Positions 54,101 through 61,114 of a DNA stretch of 64,000 nt are shown one piece after another. Source of the DNA: Promineifilum sp. (lineage in GTDB: Bacteria; Chloroflexota; Anaerolineae; Promineifilales; Promineifilaceae). The notes beneath the pieces were generated by a model that saw only the letters and a list, made by a program, of their open reading frames with translations, ran no database searches and was not told the DNA's origin. Position 1 is the first letter of the stretch. Every line of letters starts with the position of its first letter. The translations under genes and the position numbers were made by a program. The stretch spans positions 52,881-116,880 of the forward strand of contig JAGOBF010000011.1 in the NCBI GenBank assembly GCA_017983515.1. The letters run 5' to 3'.

Positions 54101-54703
54101 CGTCGGGGGGCGCTGCCCGGCTGGAGCAGGCGGCGGGCGGCGACCGGCCGGCGGTCTTGCTCCGATGTAGGTGGTGTCCTCGCTGCCCGGCTTGGGCGTT
54201 GGCCGGCCGTCGGCCGTCGCTGCCCTCTGATCCGCCGGCGGTCGCACCTGGGTTGCCCCCGGAAACGCCACGCGCGGCTGCACTGTCGTCGCCTCCATAT
54301 CATCGACCGTCGGCGTCGATTCGGGCGCGTCGAATGATGGGCCCGTCAGGGGACGCTCAGCGCGCCCTTGAGTCGTGGGAGTCGGGGCGGTGTCGGCCGG
54401 CTCCGGGGGCAAAATTGTGGCCGTAGGAGTGGCCTGCGTATCGTCGATGGGAGGAGGCTGGGACGGCCGCGTCGACGAGCCGGACGGAACCAGCGGTGGC
54501 AATTGAGCCGTCTTGGCTTCCGGCGGCAAGATAATCGTCTTCTGCCCCTGAGACTCCGACTCCTCGGCCATCAGGTCGAGCAGAGAGATCGTTTCTGCTT
54601 CCTCCGGCGGCGTTTCAGGCTTGCTGTAGGGTTTCAGAGGCGAGGAGCGTCGCTCGTCGCCGGAGGGCTTTTCGTCGGATTCGCGGTCTTTTTCATCTTG
54701 CAT
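51104..54703 (-). CDS. Class A penicillin-binding protein (PBP1a type)
   Basis: A bifunctional peptidoglycan polymerase of 1199 residues, longer than usual. Residues 1-245 are a Pro/Thr/Glu-rich cytoplasmic region without fold. One membrane helix follows (about 251-273, FVITLLVLFVGGLLLASAAA). The glycosyltransferase domain has catalytic Glu338 in ATEDKRFYDNPGFD, TITQQLVRATLL, EIYYGNLAYGIEAAA and LAGLPQAP. The transpeptidase has Ser618-Ser-Val-Lys621 in RQPGSSVKPLVYL, a SYN motif in GNSYNIPAV and KTGTSGTT. After the catalytic core (about 970) comes a beta-rich domain and a tail of PTPT, then PPTVE repeats. ATG 54701-54703 is chosen because the longer frame begins at TTG without a ribosome site. 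Confidence 0.94.
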   Translation of the reverse strand: MQDEKDRESDEKPSGDERRSSPLKPYSKPETPPEEAETISLLDLMAEESESQGQKTIILPPEAKTAQLPPLVPSGSSTRPSQPPPIDDTQATPTATILPPEPADTAPTPTTQGRAERPLTGPSFDAPESTPTVDDMEATTVQPRVAFPGATQVRPPADQRAATADGRPTPKPGSEDTTYIGARPPAGRRPPPAPAGQRPPTPPAVAPPALPPKREQRPSPPPPAGRRPAPPPPSINTKARRPMTAGRIGRGFVITLLVLFVGGLLLASAAAIGYSLVAGDLPRPTELRNRASTFETARIYDRNGQLLYALADPNAGNRTYVPLDRISPYLVQATIATEDKRFYDNPGFDVIGLVRAVVQAAREGEAVAGTSTITQQLVRATLLDEDERTERSYRRKVREIILAAEISRTYSKPEILELYLNEIYYGNLAYGIEAAANTYFNKSAADLTLTEASLLAGLPQAPALWDPYTAPDKALGRQREVLSLMVANDDINLSDAQAALDEMAARVYELQRPEVTIRHPHFTFTVLQQAEELLGAQSIYRGGLSILTTLDPDAQRQAEEAVAANRDLLAAGGANNASLVALQPQTGEIIAMVGSADFNDEAISGQVNMALAPRQPGSSVKPLVYLSAFERGWTPATLLWDVRTEFPDGVNPPYIPKNFDDEFHGPMRIRPALGNSYNIPAVKAMEFVGVCEFISDVQKVGLTYLQDDGCAESGQPRDHGLSLALGAGEIPPLQMAGAFGALANGGRYITPYAITRIEDRNGNVLYDNSSPAAVAPQAVRPEHAYLLTSILSDNNARLTEFGQQNNLLIPGYQVAVKTGTSGTTADDVRDAWTIGYAPQVLASVWVGNTDNRPIGAGQSGYRLASPIWNRFMTSYLTGREALSFVRPPGVVDREICADTGIAVDATSTCAQRMTESFAGDQPPQDASQGVTRMAIDLWTGLQANPSCNEAVYEATFGGGVPVNGRPDVLERERALATNWMQTTAPGQQWAASQGATSAAISPPTQACDGNTPRPRAEIIRPRNEGDALDRSAIEIWGTAMGPNYQGYQVEYGFGENPGGWGMVQERRPEAVQDGLLAVWDTSQIDYSGLVTIRVIVFGPDNPFTPENDPVLHEGRAVFNLQQPTPTPTTTPTETPTATPTGTATPTVTVTSTATTSATPTVSPTPTLEPPTVESPTVEPPTVEPPTVEAGGTPETTPGP
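51105..51345. repeat. Coding repeats: PTPT and PPTVE tail of the PBP
   Basis: The 3' end of the gene is low in complexity: alternating GGCGTCGGCGTC units (51255-51345) encode PTPTPTTTPTETP, and four 15-18 bp units (51140-51215) encode the PPTVE, SPTVE, PPTVE, PPTVE array. Length variation by slippage is likely. Confidence 0.7.
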
Positions 54704-54765
54704 GGTATCAATCAATCATCGCGCAGGAGCGGGTTTGAACTCCACTCCCCGGATGCACTCCATAC

Positions 54766-54794
54766 GTAGAGGCGGGTCTCGAACCCGCCTCTAC
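54766..54794. repeat. Perfect 12-bp palindrome upstream of the PBP gene
   Basis: GTAGAGGCGGGT (54766-54777), loop CTCGA and ACCCGCCTCTAC (54783-54794). A sister unit (AGGGGCGGG/CCCGCCCCT) is at 30962-30986, so this is a dispersed repeat. It lies between the MaoC stop and the PBP start. Confidence 0.7.
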
Positions 54795-54827
54795 CGATTT
54801 GACGCTCACGGGTCACCGAATGTTCCC

Positions 54828-55292
54828 TTATCCTTTGCTCTTGACCAGCATCACCCAGTTGCCGCGCTGGACGGCCGCGCCGTCTTGATTGACGACGGCA
54901 TATTTCATCGTCACGTTGCCGCCCTTCAGCCGCGGGAAGGCTTTCATCTCGACGATGTCGATCTCCACATGGACCGTGTCGCCGATGTAGACCGGCAGGC
55001 TGAACTTGCAATCCAGTTCGCGAAAGGCCAGCACTGTGCCCTCGATGACACCCGACTGCACAGCCAGCCCGGTGGCGATGGATTGCACCAGCAGCCCGTG
55101 GGCCACTCGCTTGCCGAAGGTGTCGGCCGCGGCATGGACGGCGTTGGTGTGAATCTGATTGTAGTCACCCGACAGACCGGCGAAGGCCACGATGTCGGCC
55201 TCGGTGATCGTCCGCCCGGCGGTGCGCAGCCGCGTGCCAACCGTGAAGTCCTCAAAATACAGCCCTTTGGGTTGGTAGACAAGTTCGGTCAT
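54828..55292 (-). CDS. MaoC-like (R)-specific enoyl-CoA hydratase
   Basis: A 154-residue hot-dog-fold protein. The catalytic Asp-His pair appears in LSGDYNQIHTN, preceded by the TITEADIVAFAG stretch that defines MaoC/PhaJ hydratases. RVAHGLLVQSIATGL and VYIGDTVHVEIDI complete the fold. It would hydrate enoyl-CoA in beta-oxidation or 3-hydroxyacyl-CoA supply, although some family members act in other pathways. ATG 55290-55292 is chosen: residues before it in the longer frame (MKSSASRLHYVY) do not belong to the fold. A TATACT box at 55310-55315 would give a leader of about 18 bases. Confidence 0.9.
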   Translation of the reverse strand: MTELVYQPKGLYFEDFTVGTRLRTAGRTITEADIVAFAGLSGDYNQIHTNAVHAAADTFGKRVAHGLLVQSIATGLAVQSGVIEGTVLAFRELDCKFSLPVYIGDTVHVEIDIVEMKAFPRLKGGNVTMKYAVVNQDGAAVQRGNWVMLVKSKG

Positions 55293-55529
55293 GTATCTTT
55301 CATCCAAAATAGTATAAACGTAATGTAACCTCGATGCTGAACTTTTCAAGTTAATCCGGCTTCCCTCCCCTCCATTCGGCCGTCAAATCCAACCCATAAC
55401 GCATGAGGGCCGGCTAACAGGCCGTCTTTTTATCGTTTCCCCGACTTGTGGGGGCGTGGCGTTTGGAGTAGCATCCTGGTTGAGGGAATCGGGCTTCTTT
55501 CGAGAAACCGGGTTTCCTGAGAGGAGCAA

Positions 55530-56315
55530 TTGAAAAGTTTCCAACACGACAATTTGCACTACTTTCGCTTCGAGTCTCTGCCGGCCAATGGCCTGGCGAC
55601 CCACGCCGTCTTCTCCCGACGCGGGGGCGTCAGCCCGGCCCCGTTCGACTCGCTCAACCTGAGTATGTCCGTGCCCGACACGCGCGAGCGCGTCTATGCT
55701 AACCGGCGGCGCGTCTACGGATTGTTCGGCCGCGATACCGATACCGTTGTCCACGCTCATCTGGTGCACGGGGCCGACGTGGCCCGCGTGACGCCGGCCG
55801 ACAACGGCACGTGGGTCGAACATTTCGACGGCCTCATCACCAACCACCCCGGCACGGTGCTCAGCATGAACTTCGCCGACTGCGCGCCCATCTTTCTCTA
55901 TGACCCGCGCCACCGGGCCATCGGCCTGGGACATGCCGGCTGGCGTGGGACGATGGTCAACCTGCCGGGGGCGATGGTGCGGGCGATGACCGAGCAGTTC
56001 GGCAGCGATCCGGCCGATCTGGTGGCCGCCGTGGGGCCATGCATCGGGCCGTGTTGTTACGAAGTCGGTGACGAGGTGATCGACGCCGTGCGCGCCGCCT
56101 TCGCCGAGCCCGACAAGTTGCTGCGACAAAATGGTGGATCGCGCCCACATTTCGATCTGCCCGAAGCCAACCGTCGCAACCTGACGGCCGCCGGCGTGCC
56201 CACCATCGAACTATCGAATTATTGCACCGCCTGCCGCACCGACCTGTTCTTCTCCCACCGGGCCGAAAAGGGTCGGACGGGGCGCTTCGGGACGGTATTT
56301 GCGCTGGGGAATTAG
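55530..56315 (+). CDS. YfiH/LACC1-family protein (purine nucleoside phosphorylase type)
   Basis: A 261-residue protein once called a laccase-domain or polyphenol oxidase protein; characterised members phosphorylise or deaminate purine nucleosides. The metal-binding residues appear in VHAHLVHGADV, NFADCAPIFLYD and the strictly conserved GHAGWRGTM, with GPCIGPCCYEVG later. The C-terminus has the NYCTACRTDLFFSHRA signature. The only usable start is TTG at 55530, preceded by GAGGAG at a short three-base spacing. The bases before it contain a GAAACCGGGTTTC palindrome of a dispersed type. It is followed by an orphan response regulator 19 bases downstream. Confidence 0.88.
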   Translation: MKSFQHDNLHYFRFESLPANGLATHAVFSRRGGVSPAPFDSLNLSMSVPDTRERVYANRRRVYGLFGRDTDTVVHAHLVHGADVARVTPADNGTWVEHFDGLITNHPGTVLSMNFADCAPIFLYDPRHRAIGLGHAGWRGTMVNLPGAMVRAMTEQFGSDPADLVAAVGPCIGPCCYEVGDEVIDAVRAAFAEPDKLLRQNGGSRPHFDLPEANRRNLTAAGVPTIELSNYCTACRTDLFFSHRAEKGRTGRFGTVFALGN

Positions 56316-56334
56316 GACAGCGCTGGTAATCATT

Positions 56335-57072
56335 ATGACCGAACGACAACAACGCATCCTGGCTATTGACGACAACGCCTACACCCTGCGTCTGGTGGAA
56401 TTCACCCTGCGCGAGGCCGGCTTTCGCATCATCACGGCCATCTCCGGCGAAGAGGCGCTGAAGCAAATCGAGACCACCGGCCTGCCCGACCTGGGGATCG
56501 TCGATCTCCACATGCCGGGCATCAGTGGCTTCGAGTTCGCCCACCGCGTCCACCAGTACAGCGATCTGCCGCTGATCATGCTGACGGCCGTCAACCACGA
56601 AGCCACGGTCGTCGAGGGATTGGAAGAGCATGCCGAGGACTACATTGTCAAGCCGTTTAGCCCCGGCGAATTGGTGGCCCGCACCCGCCGCGTGCTGCGG
56701 CGCATCGGCGAGTTCGCCTATGACCTGGAGCCACAGACGCGCATTGATGAGCGACTGCTGATCGACTTCCCCAATCGCACGGCTATCGTCGAGGGCAAAG
56801 GCGAGGCACTGACGCCCACGGAGACTAAATTGCTCTATATCCTCATGCGCAAGGCGGGCAGCACCGTGCCCACCGAGTACCTCTTGCGCCGCCTGTGGCC
56901 CCTGGAACCGGTGTTCGAAGACCGGCTGCATGTCCACCTGCATCGGTTGCGACGCAAGATCGAGGACCGCAAAGACAAGACGCGGCCGCGCTACATTCTC
57001 TCCGAGCGCGGCGCGGGTTACAGCTTCCGCGACCTTCATAAGAATGAGTCCGCCACGGACGAACAGGGATAA
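56335..57072 (+). CDS. OmpR/PhoB-type response regulator (orphan)
   Basis: A 245-residue regulator. The receiver has LAIDDNAYTLRLV, the phosphorylated Asp57 in IVDLHMPGISG, LTAVNH and the conserved Lys in YIVKPFSPGE. The C-terminal winged helix shows LTPTETKLLYILMRKAG, VPTEYLLRRLWP, and LHVHLHRLRRKIED followed by YILSERGAGYSF. No histidine kinase lies nearby, so its signal comes from elsewhere. ATG 56335 is preferred to the frame's GTG-like extension because it fits the receiver's first strand. The N-terminal IDD rather than VDD is a common variant. Confidence 0.92.
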   Translation: MTERQQRILAIDDNAYTLRLVEFTLREAGFRIITAISGEEALKQIETTGLPDLGIVDLHMPGISGFEFAHRVHQYSDLPLIMLTAVNHEATVVEGLEEHAEDYIVKPFSPGELVARTRRVLRRIGEFAYDLEPQTRIDERLLIDFPNRTAIVEGKGEALTPTETKLLYILMRKAGSTVPTEYLLRRLWPLEPVFEDRLHVHLHRLRRKIEDRKDKTRPRYILSERGAGYSFRDLHKNESATDEQG

Positions 57073-57126
57073 GCGAGATCGATTCTCCCTGCCCCTGATT
57101 CCGGACAGCCGAATTTTAGTAGAACT

Positions 57127-57780
57127 ATGTCGACCGCTTATTCCCTGGACGACATTCGCGCCGCCCTGGCCCTGCCCGGCTTCGACGGCCCGGCCGCGCA
57201 GCGACGCATGGCTCCCGTTGCCCGACCTATGGCCCGCGCCGGCGACCGGCCCGACGGCCCCCGCCTGGGCGGGGTGCTCATCCTGCTCTACTGCGCCGAC
57301 GACCAACTCCATGTCGTGCTGACCCAGCGGCCGGACTACGACGGCGTCCACGCTCGACAGATATCGTGCCCCGGCGGCCGCCACGAGCCGCCGGAGACGC
57401 TGCGCGAGACGGCCCTGCGCGAGACATGGGAGGAGATCGGCATCCCGCCGACCGACGTGGAACTGCTGGGCGAATTAACGCCCCTCTACATCATGCCGTC
57501 GGACTTCGAGGTTTACCCCTTTGTCGGGGTCTACACCGGCACGGGGCGGCCGCGCTTCGTGCCCGACATGCGCGAGGTGGCGGCCATCCTGGAAGTGCCC
57601 CTGCTCCTGCTGCTCGACCCAGCCACGCGGGCCGAGGAAGAAATGGAGCTGCGCGGCGGGCTGCGGCTGCCTGTACCCTTCTTCCGCGTGGGCGAGCGTC
57701 GCGTGTGGGGGGCGACAGCTATGATGCTGAGTGAACTGGTGGAACGGATCAGGGCGTTGGGAGAGACGAGAGACGAGTGA
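57127..57780 (+). CDS. Nudix hydrolase (CoA pyrophosphatase-like)
   Basis: A 217-residue hydrolase. The Nudix box GGRHEPPETLRETALRETWE, continuing EIGI, provides the metal-binding glutamates. The SCPGGR phrase before the box and the YIMPSDFEVYPFVG region after it match NudL/CoAse-type proteins that cleave CoA or acyl-CoA, though other NDP-X substrates are possible. The end, LGETRDE, and the stop are encoded by a 7-bp tract at 57761-57781 (GAGAGAC, GAGAGAC, GAGTGAC). The ATG has TTTAGT six bases upstream instead of a Shine-Dalgarno site, again suggesting a leaderless message. Confidence 0.88.
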   Translation: MSTAYSLDDIRAALALPGFDGPAAQRRMAPVARPMARAGDRPDGPRLGGVLILLYCADDQLHVVLTQRPDYDGVHARQISCPGGRHEPPETLRETALRETWEEIGIPPTDVELLGELTPLYIMPSDFEVYPFVGVYTGTGRPRFVPDMREVAAILEVPLLLLLDPATRAEEEMELRGGLRLPVPFFRVGERRVWGATAMMLSELVERIRALGETRDE

Positions 57781-57781
57781 C
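57761..57781. repeat. 7-bp tandem tract containing the Nudix stop codon
   Basis: GAGAGAC (57761-57767), GAGAGAC (57768-57774) and GAGTGAC (57775-57781). TGA 57778-57780 within the third unit ends the gene. Confidence 0.75.
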
Positions 57782-57806
57782 GCGTTCAGATAACGTCTGC
57801 CATTCG

Positions 57807-57835
57807 TTGAATCAGGCCATCGTATTGACTATACT
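57807..57835 (+). promoter_or_regulatory. Promoter giving a leaderless ABC ATPase mRNA
   Basis: TTGAAT (57807-57812), 17 bases, TATACT (57830-57835), then six bases to the GTG start at 57842. Confidence 0.7.
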
Positions 57836-57841
57836 CTGCAC

Positions 57842-58573
57842 GTGATCCAAACTCAACAGACTCCGGCGGTCGATGCCGCTGATACCATTATTCAGCTCCA
57901 CGGCCTGCGCAAGGTCTATAGCGAGGGCGGCCGCGAGCGGGTTATCCTCGATGATGTTGATTATGTCTTCAATCGAGGCGAATTCGTCGTCCTGCTGGGC
58001 CACAGCGGCAGCGGCAAGAGTACGCTGCTCAACCTGATCAGCGGCATCGACCGGCCGGACGGCGGCGACGTCTCCATCCTGGGCACGCCCATCACCCGGC
58101 TGTCCGAGCGCGACCGCACCCTCTTTCGTCGCGACCACATCGGCTTCATCTTCCAGTTCTTCAACCTGATCCCCACGCTGAGCGTGCTGGAAAATGTGAC
58201 CCTGCCGCAGGAACTGGCCGGGCGCGACCGCCGAACGGTCGAGGCGGCGGCGATGGTTCTCCTCGACCGCGTGGGCCTGGCCGACCGGCGCGACGCCTTC
58301 CCCGACAAACTCTCCGGCGGCGAGCAGCAGCGCGTGGCCATTGCCAGAGCCTTGGCCCACGACCCGCTGCTGGTGCTGGCCGACGAGCCGACCGGCAACC
58401 TCGACGACGAGAACGGCCGGCGCGTGCTGGCTCTCTTGCTGGAGCTGACCCGCGACGCCGGCCGCACCCTGCTCATGGCCACCCACAACCCCGACATCGC
58501 CCCTCTGGCCGACCGGGTGCTGGAGTTGCACGACGGGCAATTGCGACACGAGCCAGTGAATAGTAAGCAGTAA
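57842..58573 (+). CDS. ABC transporter ATP-binding protein (LolD/MacB type), orphan
   Basis: A 243-residue ATPase of the MacB/LolD/FtsE type. It has Walker [10 protein letters not shown] (about 56-64), [18 protein letters not shown] (Q-loop), the signature [17 protein letters not shown], Walker [14 protein letters not shown] and the switch THNPDIA. This subgroup works with FtsX-like permeases that export lipoproteins, peptides or act on the cell wall. No permease gene lies next to it, so the partner is elsewhere, and the call is limited to the ATPase. GTG is the start set by the promoter at 57807. The end PVNSKQ and the stop are encoded by a 7-bp tract (CAGTGAA, TAGTAAG, CAGTAAA). Confidence 0.9.
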   Translation: MIQTQQTPAVDAADTIIQLHGLRKVYSEGGRERVILDDVDYVFNRGEFVVLLGHSGSGKSTLLNLISGIDRPDGGDVSILGTPITRLSERDRTLFRRDHIGFIFQFFNLIPTLSVLENVTLPQELAGRDRRTVEAAAMVLLDRVGLADRRDAFPDKLSGGEQQRVAIARALAHDPLLVLADEPTGNLDDENGRRVLALLLELTRDAGRTLLMATHNPDIAPLADRVLELHDGQLRHEPVNSKQ

Positions 58574-58581
58574 ACAGTACA
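58554..58581. repeat. 7-bp tandem tract at the ABC ATPase 3' end
   Basis: CAGTGAA, TAGTAAG, CAGTAAA and CAGTACA follow one another. They encode the last residues and the stop codon TAA at 58571-58573. Confidence 0.7.
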
Positions 58582-58628
58582 GAAAAAGCGGCAGTATTGT
58601 CCGTAGATAGGACGTCGGCGGTTAGCTT

Positions 58629-58656
58629 CACTGTCGACTGTCCACTGTTTACTCCC
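58629..58656. repeat. 7-bp tandem tract containing the hexapeptide-protein stop
   Basis: CACTGTC, GACTGTC, CACTGTT, TACTCCC. The minus-strand gene at 58649 takes its TAA from the junction of the last two units. Confidence 0.7.
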
Positions 58657-59374
58657 GCCCCATCACCCGCACGTTCTGCCGCAGCTTGATGATGCTGTCG
58701 GCCGGGTGATAGCCCTTGCGCAGGCTCATGTTAGCGTAGACGAGCGTCCGCGGGCCGACGATGCAGCCGGGATTGAGCACCGCGTTGCAGCCGGTCTGCG
58801 TGTCGTCGCCCAGGATGGCCCCGAACTTGGTCAGCCCCGTGTCGTACGCCTGATCCTCAATGACCAGCTTGATCGTCGGCCGCTTGCCGGTGGCGGCGTC
58901 CCTGGCGCTCAGGATGCCCAGATTGCTCAGCTTCGTTCCCGCGCCGAGGTTGACGCGGTGACCCAGGATCGAATCCCCCACGTAGGCGAAGTGGGGGGCG
59001 GCCGCGCCGGGCAGGAAGAGGGCATTCTTGGCTTCGCTGGCGTGGCCTAGCGTGCTGCCCGCCAGCAGGATGACGTTCTCGCGCACGTAGGCCCCGTGGC
59101 GCACGACCGCCCCCGCGTCGATATAGGCCGGGCCGATGATATAGGCTCCTGGCTCCACCACCGCCCCCGCCTCGATGACGATCGACGCCTCGCCCAGCCA
59201 CGCGCCGTCCATCACCGTGCCGTCGATGCGCCGGCCGCCGGCCGTCAGCCGGGCCACGTGGCGCTTGATGTGCGCCAGCGCCTGCCAGACGTAGTCGCAG
59301 CCGTCGAAGAAAACGGCCGTGGTTGGGTCGGAGAGATCGAAAAAGGCGGTTGGGTGTAAGTTGGGGGTTGTCAT
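58649..59374 (-). CDS. Left-handed beta-helix (hexapeptide) acyltransferase-like protein
   Basis: A 241-residue protein. Its core (about 55-215) is made of hexapeptide units such as [20 protein letters not shown], abbreviated as a row of I/V-x(4) steps, and contains [40 protein letters not shown] and the [20 protein letters not shown] end. The layout resembles the C-terminal acetyltransferase part of GlmU and related sugar-nucleotide enzymes, but there is no nucleotidyltransferase domain. The acyl donor and acceptor are unknown. ATG 59372-59374 has AAAGGAG five bases upstream, better than the frame's start at 59392. The stop lies in a 7-bp tract. Confidence 0.82.
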   Translation of the reverse strand: MTTPNLHPTAFFDLSDPTTAVFFDGCDYVWQALAHIKRHVARLTAGGRRIDGTVMDGAWLGEASIVIEAGAVVEPGAYIIGPAYIDAGAVVRHGAYVRENVILLAGSTLGHASEAKNALFLPGAAAPHFAYVGDSILGHRVNLGAGTKLSNLGILSARDAATGKRPTIKLVIEDQAYDTGLTKFGAILGDDTQTGCNAVLNPGCIVGPRTLVYANMSLRKGYHPADSIIKLRQNVRVMGRE

Positions 59375-59430
59375 GCGGACTCCTTTTACCATTTCCCCTG
59401 ATGATAGCCAAAAACGGCGATTGGCCTATA

Positions 59431-59459
59431 TTGCATTTAGTACGCCACTGACGTATCGT
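59431..59459 (+). promoter_or_regulatory. Promoter of the HigBA-like module
   Basis: TTGCAT (59431-59436), 17 bases, TATCGT (59454-59459). Six bases later comes the ATG at 59466 (MLFIETT), again a leaderless arrangement. Confidence 0.6.
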
Positions 59460-59465
59460 ATGGGC

Positions 59466-59660
59466 ATGCTCTTCATCGAAACCACTATTTTCACCCGGCA
59501 GGTTACAGAACTATTGCCCGATGAAGAGTACAAGCGTCTACAGGAAGCGCTTCTGATGCAGCCGGCGGCCGGCGATTTGATCCCCGGCTGCGGTGGCCTG
59601 AGAAAGATTCGCTGGCGATTGGTGGGCAGTGGGAAGCAAGGCGGCATCCGCGTTATCTGA
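59466..59660 (+). pseudogene. higB: Truncated HigB/RelE-type toxin
   Basis: The 64-residue product MLFIETTIFTRQVTELLPDE continues with MQPAAGDLIPGCGGLRKIRW and SGKQGGIRVI, then stops. HigB-type toxins of this subfamily are usually about 105-115 residues. The missing part begins with YYW and contains the last strands of the mRNA-interferase fold, so the toxin is probably inactive. The stop is followed at once by the antitoxin ATG, as if a deletion had joined the genes. An ATG at 59460 overlaps the -10 box; ATG 59466 is the likelier start. It is a remnant rather than a working toxin unless the short form has another role. Confidence 0.75.
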
Positions 59661-59966
59661 ATGGTTGCAATGAACGACAAGGATTTCTCGGAGCTGGTCG
59701 ACAGCATCAAGGAAGCCGGGGCGATCAAACGGGGAACCCGAGAGCCGAGCCGCGTCTTTGAGTTTTCTCCGATGGATATCAAAGTCATCCGCCAAAAGCT
59801 CGACAAATCTCAGCGCGAATTTGCGTTGATGATCGGAGTCAGCGTCGGCACTTTGCAAAATTGGGAGCAAGGCCGCCGCAAGCCGGTGGGCCCGGCGCGG
59901 GCGTTGCTGCGGGTGGCGGCCGAGAACCCCGAAGCCGTCCGGGAAGCTTTGGATGCAGAGGAATAA
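59661..59966 (+). CDS. higA: HigA-type antitoxin (XRE/Cro helix-turn-helix)
   Basis: A 101-residue DNA-binding antitoxin. The N-terminus NDKDFSELVDSIKEAGAIKRG and the helix-turn-helix LDKSQREFALMIGVSVGTLQ, then NWEQGRRKPVGPARALLRVA, are typical of antitoxins paired with HigB/RelE-type toxins (NadS-like). It could still repress its own promoter at 59431. The first ATG touches the toxin stop, and a second ATG at 59670 better matches the family's start. Its last 14 bases overlap the flavin monooxygenase gene, so the module may now control that enzyme. Confidence 0.88.
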   Translation: MVAMNDKDFSELVDSIKEAGAIKRGTREPSRVFEFSPMDIKVIRQKLDKSQREFALMIGVSVGTLQNWEQGRRKPVGPARALLRVAAENPEAVREALDAEE

Positions 59967-61107
59967 TAAGGTAAACCGTATCATAGAAACCGAAACCCTC
60001 ATCGTCGGGGCCAGCGCCGCCGGGTTGGCCGTCGCCGCCTGTCTGAAGCAGCGCGACCAGCCCTTCACTCTCATCGAGCAGAGCGGCCGGGTGGCGGACT
60101 CCTGGCGGCGGCATTACGACCGCCTTCACCTGCACACCAGCCGCGGCCTGTCGGGTCTACCGGGCCATCCGATGCCGCGCCACTACCCCAAATATCCCAG
60201 CCGTGACCAGGTCGTCGCCTATTTGGAGCAATACGCCGCTCACTTCGAGTTGGAGCCAATCTATTACCAGCGACTTGTACAGGCCGAACGAGTAGACGGG
60301 CGCTGGCGCTCCACCACCGAAGATCGAAGCTACGTTTCCGACAACCTGGTCCTGGCTACCGGCTATGCCCGGCGGCCGAACGTGCCGGAGTGGCCCGGCC
60401 GCGCCGACTTTGCCGGCCCGATCATCCATAGCTCCCAATACCGCAACGGACAACCCTTCGCCGGCCAGGCCGTGCTGGTGGTAGGCTTTGGAAACTCCGG
60501 AGGCGAGATCGCCGTTGATCTGTTCGAGCACGGCGCGCGGCCGGCCATCGTGGTTCGTAGTCCGGTCAACATCGTCGCCCGGGACACGCTGGGGATCTCC
60601 TCCGTATCGTGGAATCTGGTACTGAGCCGTCTGCCGGGTAATCTGGGCGATTGGGTCGCCGCGCCGCTGGTGCGGGCCTCGGTCGGCGATCTAACCCCTT
60701 ACGGCGTGCGCAAGAGCCGCATCGGCCCTATTGAACAGATCAAGGCCCTGGAGCAAATCCCGTTGATCGACGTGGGGACGGTGAAACTCATTAAGCAGGG
60801 GCATCTGCCTGTCTATCCGGCCATTGAGCGCTTCACCCACAACGGCGTCATTTTTGTCGATGGGCGAGAGGCCGCCTTCGATGCTGTGGTTCTGGCTACG
60901 GGCTACCGGCCCGACCTGGACGAATTCATCCCCGACGCGGCCGAAACCGTGGCGCAGGACGGCGTACCGGTCGCCCGCGGGCGCGCGCTATCCCGGCCGG
61001 GCCTCTACATGTGCGGTTTCAACGTCTCGCGGACGGGCATGCTGCGGGAGATCGGGATCGAGGCGCGGCGGATTGCGGCAATGATCAGCCACAACCGGGG
61101 CGACTAG
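59953..61107 (+). CDS. Flavin-containing monooxygenase-like protein
   Basis: A 384-residue FAD/NADPH enzyme with two dinucleotide folds: LIVGASAAGLAVAACL (about 16-31) for FAD and VLVVGFGNSGGEIAVDL (about 176-192) for NADPH, with the ATGYARRPNVPEWPG and VVLATGYRPDLDEFIPD segments typical of the YUCCA/CzcO branch. The substrate is not predictable. The gene starts inside the antitoxin coding region (ATG 59953) with no clear ribosome-binding site of its own other than the A/G-rich GATGCAGAGG region. Cotranscription with the higBA remnant is therefore likely. It ends eight bases before the convergent RNase Z stop. Confidence 0.85.
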   Translation: MQRNNKVNRIIETETLIVGASAAGLAVAACLKQRDQPFTLIEQSGRVADSWRRHYDRLHLHTSRGLSGLPGHPMPRHYPKYPSRDQVVAYLEQYAAHFELEPIYYQRLVQAERVDGRWRSTTEDRSYVSDNLVLATGYARRPNVPEWPGRADFAGPIIHSSQYRNGQPFAGQAVLVVGFGNSGGEIAVDLFEHGARPAIVVRSPVNIVARDTLGISSVSWNLVLSRLPGNLGDWVAAPLVRASVGDLTPYGVRKSRIGPIEQIKALEQIPLIDVGTVKLIKQGHLPVYPAIERFTHNGVIFVDGREAAFDAVVLATGYRPDLDEFIPDAAETVAQDGVPVARGRALSRPGLYMCGFNVSRTGMLREIGIEARRIAAMISHNRGD

Positions 61108-61114
61108 CGACCGG

